DNA of 64,000 nt from Pseudomonas sp. H1h (GTDB lineage: Bacteria > Pseudomonadota > Gammaproteobacteria > Pseudomonadales > Pseudomonadaceae). The notes beneath the pieces are model-generated. The model searched no databases. It was not told the DNA's origin and saw only the letters and a list, made by a program, of their open reading frames with translations. The DNA is taken from the NCBI RefSeq assembly GCF_000633255.1, contig NZ_AYMJ01000001.1, forward strand, positions 1 through 64,000. Direction: 5' to 3'. The position numbers were made by a program, and so were the translations under genes. Position 1 is the stretch's first letter, and the number at the start of each line of letters is the position of its first letter. Shown here one piece after another: positions 37,577 through 46,493 of the stretch.

Positions 37577-37978
37577 TCACTCCTGCCCAATCGACTCCAA
37601 AAACTCCGACCGTTCGTCACTCATCCGTGCAACACAGTCATTCTGCGCAATCTTGAACGCCTTGCTGCCTTCGGTGGCGGGGAACGCTTCCACCGCGCAA
37701 TCGGCGTCGCGGGTTTTCAGCCATTGTTGCTGGGCGGTTTTGAGTTTGGCGGTGATGTCGGCCAGTTGCGTCGCGTTCTTGCCGTAGGTGGCCTGCATGC
37801 GCTCGTTGAGGCTGGCGTAGTTGTCCTTGAGCAGGTCTTCGGCGGTGGTGCGGCTGTAGGTCGAACATTCCAGGGTCTGGACGTCGTTTTCGACTGCGTC
37901 GCACGGGTTGTTGTCGGACTCTTCGGCGGCGTGTACGCCGGTCGCAATCAGTGCCAAAGCCAGGAAGATCGATTTCAT
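37577..37978 (-). CDS. LprI-like (DUF1311) periplasmic protein
   Basis: A 133-residue secreted protein with a signal peptide (MKSIFLALALIATGVHA). The mature part has four cysteines (CDAV, LECS, ADCAVEAF, NDCVARM) and the pattern LNERMQ...WLKTRDADC typical of the lysozyme-inhibitor LprI/DUF1311 family. Inhibition of lysozyme is shown for only some members. The start was set at the ATG at 37978, because the upstream extension has no signal-like features. Confidence 0.8.
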   Translation of the reverse strand: MKSIFLALALIATGVHAAEESDNNPCDAVENDVQTLECSTYSRTTAEDLLKDNYASLNERMQATYGKNATQLADITAKLKTAQQQWLKTRDADCAVEAFPATEGSKAFKIAQNDCVARMSDERSEFLESIGQE

Positions 37979-38212
37979 TGATGTCGCCGCTCTAATCCAG
38001 TGGTGTATCCAAGATGCGCAAGATTCTGGCTCAAGCGCGCGGGCTTGAACAGGTAGCTGATCGGAGCGTCTGGCGACCCTTTGTCGCGGATTGACGCTTT
38101 CGGCAATTCCCCTGTCGTTTTTGCACCCGGTCGCCCCGGCACCGAGGCATATGCTGGCCCCAAAGCGCCGGCAGACGATTCGGCGCATGAATCGCCAATA
38201 AGGGGACGCCTG

Positions 38213-39190
38213 ATGAGCCCAGCCGAATTACACGCCGACAGCATCGTTATCGACGGTCTGATCATTGCCAAATGGAACCGCGAGCTGTTCGAAGACATGC
38301 GCAAGGGCGGTCTGACGGCAGCCAACTGCACTGTCTCGGTGTGGGAAGGCTTTCAGGCGACCGTGAACAATATTGCCGCCAGCCAGAAGCTGATCCGCGA
38401 AAACAGCGACCTGGTGATGCCCGTGCGCACCACCGCCGACATCCGTCGCGCCAAGGAGCAGGGCAAGACCGGCATCCTCTTCGGCTTCCAGAACGCCCAC
38501 GCGTTCGAAGACCAGATCGGCTATGTCGAGGTGTTCAAACAGCTCGGCGTCGGCATCGTGCAGATGTGCTACAACACCCAGAACCTCGTCGGCACCGGTT
38601 GCTACGAGCGAGACGGCGGGCTGTCGGGCTTCGGTCGCGAAATCGTTGCCGAGATGAACCGCGTCGGCGTCATGTGCGACCTGTCCCACGTCGGCTCCAA
38701 GACTTCCGAGGAAGTCATCCTCGAATCGAAAAAACCGGTCTGCTATTCCCACTGCCTGCCGTCGGGCCTGAAAGAACACCCGCGCAACAAGTCCGATGCA
38801 GAACTGAAGTTCATTGCCGACCACGGCGGTTTCGTCGGCGTGACCATGTTCGCGCCGTTCCTCGCCAAGGGTATCGATTCGACCATCGACGACTACGCCG
38901 AAGCCATCGAATACACCATGAACATTGTCGGCGAAGACGCCATCGGCATCGGCACCGACTTCACCCAAGGGCACGGCCAGGACTTCTTCGAATACCTGAC
39001 CCACGACAAGGGCTACGCCCGTCGTCTGACCAGCTTCGGCAAGATCATCAACCCGCTGGGCATCCGCACCGTCGGCGAATTCCCGAACCTGACCGAAACC
39101 CTGCTCAAGCGCGGCCATTGCGAGCGCGTAGTGCGCAAGATCATGGGCGAAAACTGGGTGAACGTTCTCAAAGACGTCTGGGGCGAGTAA
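38213..39190 (+). CDS. membrane dipeptidase (renal dipeptidase) family protein
   Basis: A 325-residue amidohydrolase-fold peptidase. The family block MCDLSHVGSKTSEEVI is present, as are GIGTDFTQGH and the YSHC metal-binding region. The usual N-terminal HxD is not obvious (DGLIIAKWNRELFEDM), so one metal site may differ. It is the first gene of the dimethylglycine operon, as in P. aeruginosa (about PA5396), but its substrate there is unknown. The start was set at 38213 with AAGGGG upstream. An inverted repeat GCGAC-N5-GTCGC (38073-38087) lies upstream. Confidence 0.85.
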   Translation: MSPAELHADSIVIDGLIIAKWNRELFEDMRKGGLTAANCTVSVWEGFQATVNNIAASQKLIRENSDLVMPVRTTADIRRAKEQGKTGILFGFQNAHAFEDQIGYVEVFKQLGVGIVQMCYNTQNLVGTGCYERDGGLSGFGREIVAEMNRVGVMCDLSHVGSKTSEEVILESKKPVCYSHCLPSGLKEHPRNKSDAELKFIADHGGFVGVTMFAPFLAKGIDSTIDDYAEAIEYTMNIVGEDAIGIGTDFTQGHGQDFFEYLTHDKGYARRLTSFGKIINPLGIRTVGEFPNLTETLLKRGHCERVVRKIMGENWVNVLKDVWGE

Positions 39191-39219
39191 CGCTTTCTCA
39201 AGACCGCCGCCGATCTGCT

Positions 39220-39252
39220 CCCTCTCCCTCTGGCAGAGGGCTGGGGTGAGGG
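39220..39252. repeat. CCCTCTCCCTC-type intergenic repeat
   Basis: An imperfect palindrome (CTCCCTCTGGCAGAGGG, then CTGGGGTGAGGG) of a kind often scattered through Pseudomonas genomes, distinct from the REPs here. Confidence 0.6.
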
Positions 39253-39296
39253 CCGCGGCCAACACTGAATCTAAAATTTTCTGGAGTTAAGTTTCC

Positions 39297-39827
39297 ATGG
39301 CCAAGATCGCCCCGCAATTGCCAATCGAAGTCGACAGCGAGACCGGTGTCTGGACCTCCGACGCCCTGCCGATGCTGTACGTGCCACGGCATTTCTTCGT
39401 CAACAACCACATGGGCATCGAGGAAGTGCTGGGCGCTGAAGCCTACGCCGAGATCCTCTACAAGGCCGGCTACAAGTCCGCCTGGCACTGGTGTGAAAAA
39501 GAAGCCGAATGCCACGGCCTGGAAGGCGTTGCGGTGTTCGAGCATTACATGAAGCGCCTGTCGCAACGCGGTTGGGGCCTGTTCAAGATCCAGGACATCG
39601 ACCTCGACAAAGGCACCGCCAGCGTCAAGCTCGAACACTCGGCGTTCGTCTACGTCTACGGCAAGGTCGGGCGCAAGGTCGACTACATGTTCACCGGCTG
39701 GTTTGCCGGTGCGATGGATCAGATTCTTGCCGCTCGCGGCAGTCAGATTCGCACCGTGGCCGAGCAAGTCTACGGTGGCTCCGAAGAGGGTCACGAAGAC
39801 GGCTTGTTCACCGTCAAGCCGTTGTAA
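39297..39827 (+). CDS. DUF5943 protein of the dimethylglycine operon
   Basis: A 176-residue protein between the dipeptidase and dgcA genes. It resembles the V4R/haem-NO-binding-like fold annotated as DUF5943 (AEILYKAGYKSAWHWCEKEAE, then GWGLFKIQDIDLDKGTASVKLEHSAFVYVYG, then YMFTGWFAGAMDQIL). No signal peptide. It is 15 bases before dgcA and conserved in that position, so it probably supports assembly or electron transfer of the demethylase. No catalytic role can be shown. Confidence 0.8.
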   Translation: MAKIAPQLPIEVDSETGVWTSDALPMLYVPRHFFVNNHMGIEEVLGAEAYAEILYKAGYKSAWHWCEKEAECHGLEGVAVFEHYMKRLSQRGWGLFKIQDIDLDKGTASVKLEHSAFVYVYGKVGRKVDYMFTGWFAGAMDQILAARGSQIRTVAEQVYGGSEEGHEDGLFTVKPL

Positions 39828-39842
39828 GTCGAGGAACCCGCC

Positions 39843-41903
39843 ATGGCTTTCGAAGCAATGTTCCAGCCGATCCAGATCGGCAAACTGACCATCCGCAACC
39901 GCGTGCTCAGCACCGCGCACGCCGAGGTCTACGCGACTGACGGCGGCATGACCACCGACCGCTACGTCAAATATTACGAAGAGAAAGCCAAGGGCGGAAT
40001 CGGCCTGGCGATTTGCGGCGGTTCTTCCAGCGTGGCCATCGACAGTCCGCAAGGCTGGTGGAAATCGGTGAACCTGGCGGACGACCGGATCATTCCGCAC
40101 TTCCAGAATCTGGCTGACGCCATGCACAAGCATGGCGCCAAGATCATGATCCAGATTACCCACATGGGCCGCCGCTCGCGCTGGGATGGCGAGCACTGGC
40201 CGACCCTGTTGTCGCCTTCGGGCATCCGTGAGCCGGTGCACCGCGCAACCTGCAAAACCATCGAGCCGGAAGAGATCTGGCGGGTGATCGGCAACTACGC
40301 CACTGCGGCCGCGCGGGCCAAGGCCGGCGGACTGGACGGTGTCGAACTGTCCGCCGTGCACCAGCACATGATCGACCAGTTCTGGAGCCCTCGGGTCAAC
40401 AAGCGTACCGACGAGTGGGGTGGCAGCTTCGAGAACCGCATGCGTTTCGGCCTCGAAGTGCTCAAGGCGGTGCGCAAGGAAGTCGGCGACGATTTCTGCG
40501 TCGGCATCCGTCTGTGCGGTGACGAATTCCACCCGGACGGCCTGTCCCACGAGGACATGAAGCAGATCGCCAAGTATTACGACGACACCGGCATGCTCGA
40601 TTTCATCGGCGTGGTCGGTTCGGGTTGCGACACCCACAACACCTTGGCCAACGTTATCCCCAACATGAGTTATCCACCGGAGCCGTTTCTGCACTTGGCG
40701 GCCGGTATCAAAGAGGTCGTGAAGGCACCGGTTCTGCACGCACAGAACATCAAGGATCCGAATCAGGCCACGCGCATTCTCGAAGGCGGTTACGTCGACA
40801 TGGTCGGCATGACCCGCGCGCACATTGCCGACCCGCACTTGATCGCCAAGATCAAGATGGGCCAGGTCGATCAGATCAAGCAGTGCGTCGGCGCCAACTA
40901 TTGCATCGACCGGCAGTACCAGGGTCTGGATGTGCTGTGCATTCAGAACGCCGCGACCTCCCGTGAATACATGGGCGTACCGCACATCATCGAGAAATCC
41001 ACCGGGCCGAAACGCAAGGTCGTGGTGGTCGGTGCCGGCCCGGCCGGGATGGAAGCCGCACGCGTGGCAGCCGAACGTGGCCACGACGTGACCCTGTTCG
41101 AGAAGAAGGAATTCATCGGCGGGCAGATCACCACGGCGTCGAAAGCGCCGCAGCGTGACCAGATCGCCGGCATCACCCGCTGGTTCCAGCTGGAACTGGC
41201 GCGGCTGAAAGTCGACCTGCGTCTGGGGACTGCCGCCGATGCGGCGACCATTCTCGATCTGCGTCCGGACGTGGTCGTGCTGGCGGTGGGCGGTCATCCG
41301 TTCCTTGAGCAGAACGAACACTGGGGCGCCGCCGAAGGGCTGGTGGTCAGCAGTTGGGACGTGCTCGACGGCAAGGTCGCGCCGGGCAAGAACGTGCTGG
41401 TCTACGACACCATCTGCGAGTTCACCGGGATGTCGGTCGCCGACTTCCTCGCCGATAAGGGCAGCCAGGTCGAGATCGTCACCGACGACATCAAGCCGGG
41501 CGTGGCCATTGGCGGCACGTCGTTCCCGACCTACTACCGCAGCATGTACCCGAAAGAAGTGATCATGACCGGCGACATGATGCTGGAGAAGGTCTACCGC
41601 GAAGGCGACAAACTGGTGGCGGTGCTGGAGAACGAATACACCGGCGCCAAAGAGGAGCGGGTGGTCGATCAGGTGGTGGTGGAAAACGGCGTGCGTCCGG
41701 ACGAAGAACTGTATTACGGGCTCAAGGACGGTTCGCGCAACAAGGGCCAGATCGACATCGATGCCTTGTTTGCGATCAAGCCGCAGCCTTCGTTGAGCAC
41801 CACCGGTGACGGCTACTTGCTGTTCCGCATCGGCGATTGCGTGGCGCAGCGTAATACCCATGCGGCGATCTATGACGCGTTGCGGTTGTGCAAGGACTTC
41901 TAA
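39843..41903 (+). CDS. dgcA: dimethylglycine demethylase subunit DgcA
   Basis: A 686-residue flavoprotein related to trimethylamine dehydrogenase and 2,4-dienoyl-CoA reductase. An FMN-binding TIM barrel spans about 1-370, followed by an iron-sulfur segment (348-366) and a FAD/NAD-type domain (VVVVGAGPAGMEAARVAAERG near residue 395). It removes one methyl group from dimethylglycine to give sarcosine. Of the four cluster cysteines expected from trimethylamine dehydrogenase only three are present: Cys348, Cys354 and Cys366, with Ala at 351. Electrons should pass to DgcB and the adjacent ETF. Confidence 0.95.
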   Translation: MAFEAMFQPIQIGKLTIRNRVLSTAHAEVYATDGGMTTDRYVKYYEEKAKGGIGLAICGGSSSVAIDSPQGWWKSVNLADDRIIPHFQNLADAMHKHGAKIMIQITHMGRRSRWDGEHWPTLLSPSGIREPVHRATCKTIEPEEIWRVIGNYATAAARAKAGGLDGVELSAVHQHMIDQFWSPRVNKRTDEWGGSFENRMRFGLEVLKAVRKEVGDDFCVGIRLCGDEFHPDGLSHEDMKQIAKYYDDTGMLDFIGVVGSGCDTHNTLANVIPNMSYPPEPFLHLAAGIKEVVKAPVLHAQNIKDPNQATRILEGGYVDMVGMTRAHIADPHLIAKIKMGQVDQIKQCVGANYCIDRQYQGLDVLCIQNAATSREYMGVPHIIEKSTGPKRKVVVVGAGPAGMEAARVAAERGHDVTLFEKKEFIGGQITTASKAPQRDQIAGITRWFQLELARLKVDLRLGTAADAATILDLRPDVVVLAVGGHPFLEQNEHWGAAEGLVVSSWDVLDGKVAPGKNVLVYDTICEFTGMSVADFLADKGSQVEIVTDDIKPGVAIGGTSFPTYYRSMYPKEVIMTGDMMLEKVYREGDKLVAVLENEYTGAKEERVVDQVVVENGVRPDEELYYGLKDGSRNKGQIDIDALFAIKPQPSLSTTGDGYLLFRIGDCVAQRNTHAAIYDALRLCKDF

Positions 41904-41920
41904 GGACTTGCACATGACCT

Positions 41921-42010
41921 CTGTGGGAGCGGGCTTGCCCGCGAATGCATTCTGTCAGCTCTGCATGAGCTGACTGATCCAGCGCTTTCGCGAGCAAGCC
42001 CGCTCCCACA
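41921..42010. repeat. REPIN between dgcA and dgcB
   Basis: Inverted REPs at 41921-41946 and 41985-42010 inside the demethylase operon. The left arm has a CTTGCCCGC variant. Confidence 0.87.
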
Positions 42011-42057
42011 GTAATGCAGACCGTGTTTCTCCAGGCTGTACTGGTGGGAGCTTCACC

Positions 42058-44007
42058 ATGTTGAACACCCTTCTTCCAATCCTGTTGTTCGCCGCCTTGG
42101 CCCTTGCGGTGCTGGGCGCGTTGCGGCGGGTGGCCATGTGGCGTCGGGGCCGGGCCTCGAAGGTCGACCTGATCGGCGGCCTGTTCGCCATGCCCAAGCG
42201 TTATATGGTCGATCTGCACCACGTGGTGGCGCGCGACAAATACATCGCCAACACCCACGTCGCCACGGCGGGCGGTGCGGTGGCGTCGATTGTGCTGGCG
42301 ATTCTGGTGCACGGGTTCGGCCTGCATAACCGCCTTCTCGGTTATGCGCTGCTACTGATGACGGCAGTGATGTTCGTCGGTGCGATCTTCGTGTATCGGC
42401 GCCGGCTCAACCCGCCAGCGCGCCTGTCGAAAGGCCCGTGGATGCGCCTGCCGAAAAGCCTGCTGGCGTTCTCTGCCTCGTTTTTCCTGGTGACCCTGCC
42501 GGTGGCCGGAATTCTTCCGGAGAACTTCGGCGGCTGGCTGCTCGCGGTCATTCTTGGCATCGGCGTGTTGTGGGGCGTGTCGGAACTGTTCTTCGGCATG
42601 ACCTGGGGCGGGCCGATGAAGCACGCCTTCGCCGGTGCCTTGCACCTGGCCTGGCACCGTCGCGCCGAGCGCTTTGGCGGCGGCCGTTCGACCGGTTTGA
42701 AACCGCTGGATCTGAATGATCCAAGTGCACCGCTGGGCGTTGAGAAACCCAAGGATTTCACCTGGAACCAACTGCTCGGTTTCGACGCCTGCGTGCAGTG
42801 CGGTAAATGCGAAGCCGCGTGCCCGGCGTTCGCTGCCGGCCAGCCACTGAACCCGAAAAAGCTGATTCAGGACATGGTTGTCGGCCTCGCTGGCGGCACC
42901 GATGCCAAGTTTGCGGGCAGCCCTTATCCGGGCAAACCTGTGGGCGAGCACAGCGGCAACCCGCACCAACCGATCGTTAACGGTCTGGTCGATGCCGAGA
43001 CCCTGTGGTCGTGCACCACCTGCCGCGCCTGCGTTGAGGAATGCCCGATGATGATCGAGCACGTCGACGCCATCGTCGACATGCGCCGCCATCTGACCCT
43101 GGAAAAAGGCGCGACCCCGAACAAGGGCGCCGAGGTTCTGGAAAACCTGATCGCCACTGATAACCCTGGCGGTTTTGCTCCCGGCGGGCGGATGAACTGG
43201 GCAGCGGATCTGAACCTCACTCTGCTGAGTGAGAAGAAGTCCACCGACGTGCTGTTCTGGGTCGGCGACGGGGCGTTCGACATGCGCAACCAGCGCACCT
43301 TGCGCGCGTTCGTCAAAGTGCTGAAAGCGGCCAAAGTCGACTTCGCCGTACTCGGCCTGGAAGAACGCGACAGCGGTGACGTGGCCCGTCGTCTGGGCGA
43401 CGAAGCGACCTTCCAGGTACTCGCCAAACGCAATATCCAGACCCTGGCCAAATACAGCTTCAACCGCATCGTCACCTGCGATCCGCACAGCTTCCATGTG
43501 CTGAAAAACGAGTACGGCGCCTTCGACGGTAACTACCTGGTGCAGCACCACAGCACCTACATGGCGGAAATCATTCAGGCTGGCGCGCTGAACCTCGGTC
43601 AACACAAAGGCAACAGCGTGACCTATCACGACCCGTGCTACCTCGGCCGTTACAACGGCGAGTACGAGGCGCCGCGTGAAGTGCTGCGTGCCCTCGGCAT
43701 CGAGGTCAAGGAGATGCAGCGTTCCGGCTTCCGTTCGCGCTGCTGCGGCGGTGGTGGCGGCGCGCCGATCACCGACATTCCGGGCAAGCAGCGGATACCC
43801 GACATGCGCATGGAGGACATCCGCGAGACCGGCGCCGAACTGGTGGCCGTGGGTTGTCCACAGTGCACGGCGATGCTTGAAGGTGTGGTCGAACCACGCC
43901 CGCTGATCAAGGACATCGCCGAACTGGTGGCCGACGCGCTGCTCGAAGACGCCGCGCCGAACAAGCCTGCCGCCCCGGCCAAACGTGAACCTGCGGAGGC
44001 CCACTGA
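42058..44007 (+). CDS. dgcB: DgcB, membrane iron-sulfur subunit of dimethylglycine demethylase
   Basis: A 649-residue protein with an N-terminal membrane region (about four or five segments up to residue 200), two 4Fe-4S motifs (CVQCGKCEAACP near 245 and CTTCRACVEECP near 322) and two CCG domains (YHDPCYLGRYN and RCCGGGGGAP), as in heterodisulfide reductase HdrD and GlpC. It most likely takes electrons from DgcA or the ETF to the quinone pool. Its stop overlaps the etfA start (TGATG). Confidence 0.93.
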   Translation: MLNTLLPILLFAALALAVLGALRRVAMWRRGRASKVDLIGGLFAMPKRYMVDLHHVVARDKYIANTHVATAGGAVASIVLAILVHGFGLHNRLLGYALLLMTAVMFVGAIFVYRRRLNPPARLSKGPWMRLPKSLLAFSASFFLVTLPVAGILPENFGGWLLAVILGIGVLWGVSELFFGMTWGGPMKHAFAGALHLAWHRRAERFGGGRSTGLKPLDLNDPSAPLGVEKPKDFTWNQLLGFDACVQCGKCEAACPAFAAGQPLNPKKLIQDMVVGLAGGTDAKFAGSPYPGKPVGEHSGNPHQPIVNGLVDAETLWSCTTCRACVEECPMMIEHVDAIVDMRRHLTLEKGATPNKGAEVLENLIATDNPGGFAPGGRMNWAADLNLTLLSEKKSTDVLFWVGDGAFDMRNQRTLRAFVKVLKAAKVDFAVLGLEERDSGDVARRLGDEATFQVLAKRNIQTLAKYSFNRIVTCDPHSFHVLKNEYGAFDGNYLVQHHSTYMAEIIQAGALNLGQHKGNSVTYHDPCYLGRYNGEYEAPREVLRALGIEVKEMQRSGFRSRCCGGGGGAPITDIPGKQRIPDMRMEDIRETGAELVAVGCPQCTAMLEGVVEPRPLIKDIAELVADALLEDAAPNKPAAPAKREPAEAH

Positions 44008-45227
44008 TGAGCGAAATTATCCGCCGCGATCCACGCGCCGAATGGATTGCCCGTAACCGTCTGCACCCGCTGCACGCGGCCATGCAGCCGGCGCAACACA
44101 GCTGGATGGGCCCCAACGGCATCATCCGCAAGAACCTGCACGGCATCGGTTTCATCGGCCCCAACGGCATCAAACGGATCGACCGCAGCGGCGCACAACA
44201 GGGCGGGGCGGTCAAACGCTCGGCCACGGTTGAGGTGCAATTGCCGTTGCATCAGGTGCCCGCCCCGGCGTTCTACATCAGCGTGGTGCCGGACATGGTC
44301 GGTGGCCGCCTGAGCAGCCATGACCGCGACCTGCTGGGCCTCGCTCATCAACTGGCTGGCCTGGACGGCGCAGTGCTGGCCGTGGTATTCGGCGAGCACA
44401 AGGAGACCGCTTTTGCCACGGCTGGCGTTGATCGTTTGCTGGTGCTGGAAGGCGATGAGTTCAGCGGTTATGCACCGGAGCAACGGGTGCAGGGCCTGCG
44501 GGCTGTGGATAACCAATTCAATCCGCGCCACTGGTTGCTGCCGGACAGCCGCAGCGGTGGCGGCGAACTGGGTCGACGCTTTGCTGCTGCACTGGGCGAA
44601 CGCCCGGCGACGCGGGTCTGGCAGGTCAAGGATCAGGAATGCATCGGCCGCGCCGGTGCGGGCCTGCAAGACCTGGCACGCCCGGTCGCGCGCTTGATTC
44701 TGGCCTCGGCCGAATGCGCAGAACCGGTCAGCGAAACCCGTCACGAAGTCCTCTCGGTGGAGTTATCCACAACGGTGGCGCGCAGCTTGTCGCGGATCGA
44801 GGATCTCGGTGCGGTGGCGGTGGATCCGGCGGCGATTCCGATGGCCGAAGCCGAGTTCATTTTCTCCGGCGGCAACGGGGTCAAGGACTGGCCGTTGTTT
44901 CATGAAACGGCTGCGGCGCTTGGCGCCACCGAAGGCGCCTCGCGGGTGGCGGTGGACGATGGCTTCATGGCCCGTGATCGCCAGGTCGGCGCGTCCGGCA
45001 CCTGGGTTACTGCGAGGGTCTACGTGGCTGTGGGTATCTCCGGGGCGATCCAGCACCTGCAGGGCATCGGTGCCTGCGACAAGGTGGTGGCGATCAACCT
45101 CGACCCGGGTTGCGACATGATCAAACGCGCCGACCTGTCGGTGATCGGCGAGAGCGCGGAGATTCTTCAAGCCTTGATCGCGGCGGTGGCGGCTTACCGC
45201 AACGACGCCAAGCGCGATGCGGCTTAA
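44007..45227 (+). CDS. etfA: electron transfer flavoprotein alpha subunit
   Basis: A 406-residue alpha subunit. The C-terminal FAD domain is clear: RVAVDDGFMARDRQVGASGTWV, then YVAVGISGAIQHLQGI, then INLDPGCDMIKRADLSVIG. It is about 90 residues longer than usual alpha subunits (about 310). The extra N-terminus carries two GPNGI motifs (residues 35-39 and 51-55). It is coupled to dgcB by a one-base overlap and followed by etfB after 15 bases, so it serves the demethylase rather than fatty-acid oxidation. The coding sequence holds two perfect DnaA boxes. Confidence 0.92.
   Translation: MSEIIRRDPRAEWIARNRLHPLHAAMQPAQHSWMGPNGIIRKNLHGIGFIGPNGIKRIDRSGAQQGGAVKRSATVEVQLPLHQVPAPAFYISVVPDMVGGRLSSHDRDLLGLAHQLAGLDGAVLAVVFGEHKETAFATAGVDRLLVLEGDEFSGYAPEQRVQGLRAVDNQFNPRHWLLPDSRSGGGELGRRFAAALGERPATRVWQVKDQECIGRAGAGLQDLARPVARLILASAECAEPVSETRHEVLSVELSTTVARSLSRIEDLGAVAVDPAAIPMAEAEFIFSGGNGVKDWPLFHETAAALGATEGASRVAVDDGFMARDRQVGASGTWVTARVYVAVGISGAIQHLQGIGACDKVVAINLDPGCDMIKRADLSVIGESAEILQALIAAVAAYRNDAKRDAA
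44504..44512 (-). promoter_or_regulatory. perfect DnaA box inside etfA
   Basis: TGTGGATAA, the reverse complement of the consensus TTATCCACA. It is the leftmost of eight perfect copies between here and 46856. Confidence 0.5.
44763..44771 (+). promoter_or_regulatory. perfect DnaA box inside etfA
   Basis: TTATCCACA on the plus strand. Confidence 0.5.
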
Positions 45228-45242
45228 GGGAAGGACACAGTT

Positions 45243-46013
45243 ATGAACACCAATGTCATCAGCCTGGTTTCCATCGGCGCGCACCCGACCTCGGGCCGGC
45301 CACGCCGCGCCGAACAGGACGCGCGTGCCGTTGAGCTGGGCCTGCAACTGGCGGGGGATAACCTGCAAGTGCTGCATGCCGGCGATGTCGCCGAGCCGGC
45401 GCTGCGTGCCTATCTGGGCATGGGCCTGGAACAGATGCATGTGCTGGAGCAACCGGCTGGCGCCGATGCCTTGCCGGCGCTGACTGCCTATCTGCGTGAG
45501 GCCGGTGCACAGGTGGTGCTGACCGGCAGTCAGGCGGAAACCGGCGAAGGCTCGGGCATGCTGCCGTTTCTGCTCGCCGAAGGGCTGGGCTGGCCGCTGG
45601 TGGTGGGGCTGGCGCAGGTCGAGTCGATCAACGACGGTTCGGCGCTGGTGCTGCAAGCCTTGCCGCGCGGGCAGCGGCGGCGGTTGAAGGTGAAGCTGCC
45701 TTTCCTGGCGACTGTGGATAACGCCGCACCCAAGCCCCGGCAGAGTGCCTATGGCCCGGCACGGCGCGGTGTGTTGAACGCCGAAGACGTCGAAGTGCTG
45801 GACGATGAACTGCTGGCGGTTGCCACGCTGCAACCGGCCAAGCCACGGCCCAAACGCTTGAAAGTGATCAAGGCCAAGAGCGGTGCGGACCGGATGAAGG
45901 CGGCGACGGCCAAGGCCAGTGGTGGCGGTGGGCAAGTGTTGAAAGGTGTCACGGCGCAGGCGGGCGCTGACGCGATCCTCAAACTCCTTATCGAAGAAGG
46001 CGTCGTGCGCTAG
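45243..46013 (+). CDS. etfB: electron transfer flavoprotein beta subunit
   Basis: A 256-residue beta subunit. It shows the ETF fold of this clade (RRAEQDARAVELGLQLAG, GLEQMHVLEQPAGADALPALTAYLREAGAQVVLTG and EGSGMLPFLLAEGLGWPL). The C-terminal 60 residues are Lys- and Ala-rich and probably wrap around EtfA. It pairs with etfA directly upstream and ends the dimethylglycine operon. One perfect DnaA box (45713-45721) lies inside the gene. Confidence 0.9.
   Translation: MNTNVISLVSIGAHPTSGRPRRAEQDARAVELGLQLAGDNLQVLHAGDVAEPALRAYLGMGLEQMHVLEQPAGADALPALTAYLREAGAQVVLTGSQAETGEGSGMLPFLLAEGLGWPLVVGLAQVESINDGSALVLQALPRGQRRRLKVKLPFLATVDNAAPKPRQSAYGPARRGVLNAEDVEVLDDELLAVATLQPAKPRPKRLKVIKAKSGADRMKAATAKASGGGGQVLKGVTAQAGADAILKLLIEEGVVR
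45713..45721 (-). promoter_or_regulatory. perfect DnaA box inside etfB
   Basis: TGTGGATAA, 474 bases before the first box of the repeat array. Confidence 0.5.
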
Positions 46014-46041
46014 CCATATTCTTCCAGGCGCTGAACAACCC

Positions 46042-46130
46042 CTGTGGGAGCGGGCTTGCTCGCGAATGCAATCGATCAGCCGCTTACGGTGACTGACACA
46101 CCGCTTTCACGAGCAAGCCCGCTCCTACAT
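46042..46130. repeat. REPIN
   Basis: Inverted REPs at 46042-46067 and 46104-46130. The right arm has CACGAGC and TCCTAC variants. Confidence 0.85.
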
Positions 46131-46160
46131 TGGATAGGGGATTAGCAAGTTTCAATGTGT

Positions 46161-46226
46161 TTACCCACAATCCCTGTTGGCGGATCTGTGGATAACGTGT
46201 TTGCCTATGCCTGCGGACCACGCCAA
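46161..46226. repeat. DnaA-box repeat unit 1
   Basis: Begins TTACCCACAATCCCTGTTGG and has TGTGGATAA at 46187-46195, then CGTGTTTGCC and CCTGCGGACCACGCC. Confidence 0.85.
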
Positions 46227-46310
46227 TCAAGCCCTGCAGCCATCCGATCAAAAAACAACCAGCCTAAGTTGCGGTTTTTTCTGGCTTTTTATCCTGAATA
46301 ACTCAGCAAG

Positions 46311-46376
46311 TTGCCCCCAATCTCTGTTGGCGCTTCTGTGGATAAGATGTTCGCTATACGCTGCGAGCCTTATAAA
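46311..46376. repeat. DnaA-box repeat unit 2
   Basis: Begins TTGCCCCCAATCTCTGTTGG and has TGTGGATAA at 46337-46345, then GATGTTCGCT. It starts 150 bases after unit 1. Confidence 0.85.
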
Positions 46377-46472
46377 ACGTGGCTTACAACGACTTGTTTA
46401 AAAAACCATCAAATGTCCATCTAAGGCCTGCGAACCTCCCTCCAGCGCCCGGGTTTCCAGAGCCTTTAGCGC

Positions 46473-46481
46473 TTTTCCACA
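46473..46481 (+). promoter_or_regulatory. DnaA box variant between units 2 and 3
   Basis: TTTTCCACA, which fits the TTWTNCACA consensus. Confidence 0.5.
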
Positions 46482-46493
46482 GAGGAACAAAAC

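Noticed and set aside
38067..38090. GTCGCGGAT near the dipeptidase/dgcA operon as a GbdR site
   Set aside because: The second half-site expected 20-21 bases away is absent. Only a short inverted repeat (GCGAC-N5-GTCGC) remains.
39198..41915. 905-codon open frame opposite dgcA
   Set aside because: An antisense shadow with no ribosome binding site and no recognisable family, while the plus-strand genes are clear.
46248..46281. A-run/T-run stem between repeat units 1 and 2
   Set aside because: CAAC/GTTG gives only four pairs before a bulge, too weak to call a terminator. Noted only as an AT-rich spacer feature.
46177..46401. Open frame of 74 codons over the DnaA-box array
   Set aside because: No ribosome binding site. 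The repeats keep base identity and spacing rather than a shared reading frame (150-base and 183-base periods, but 182 breaks the frame).
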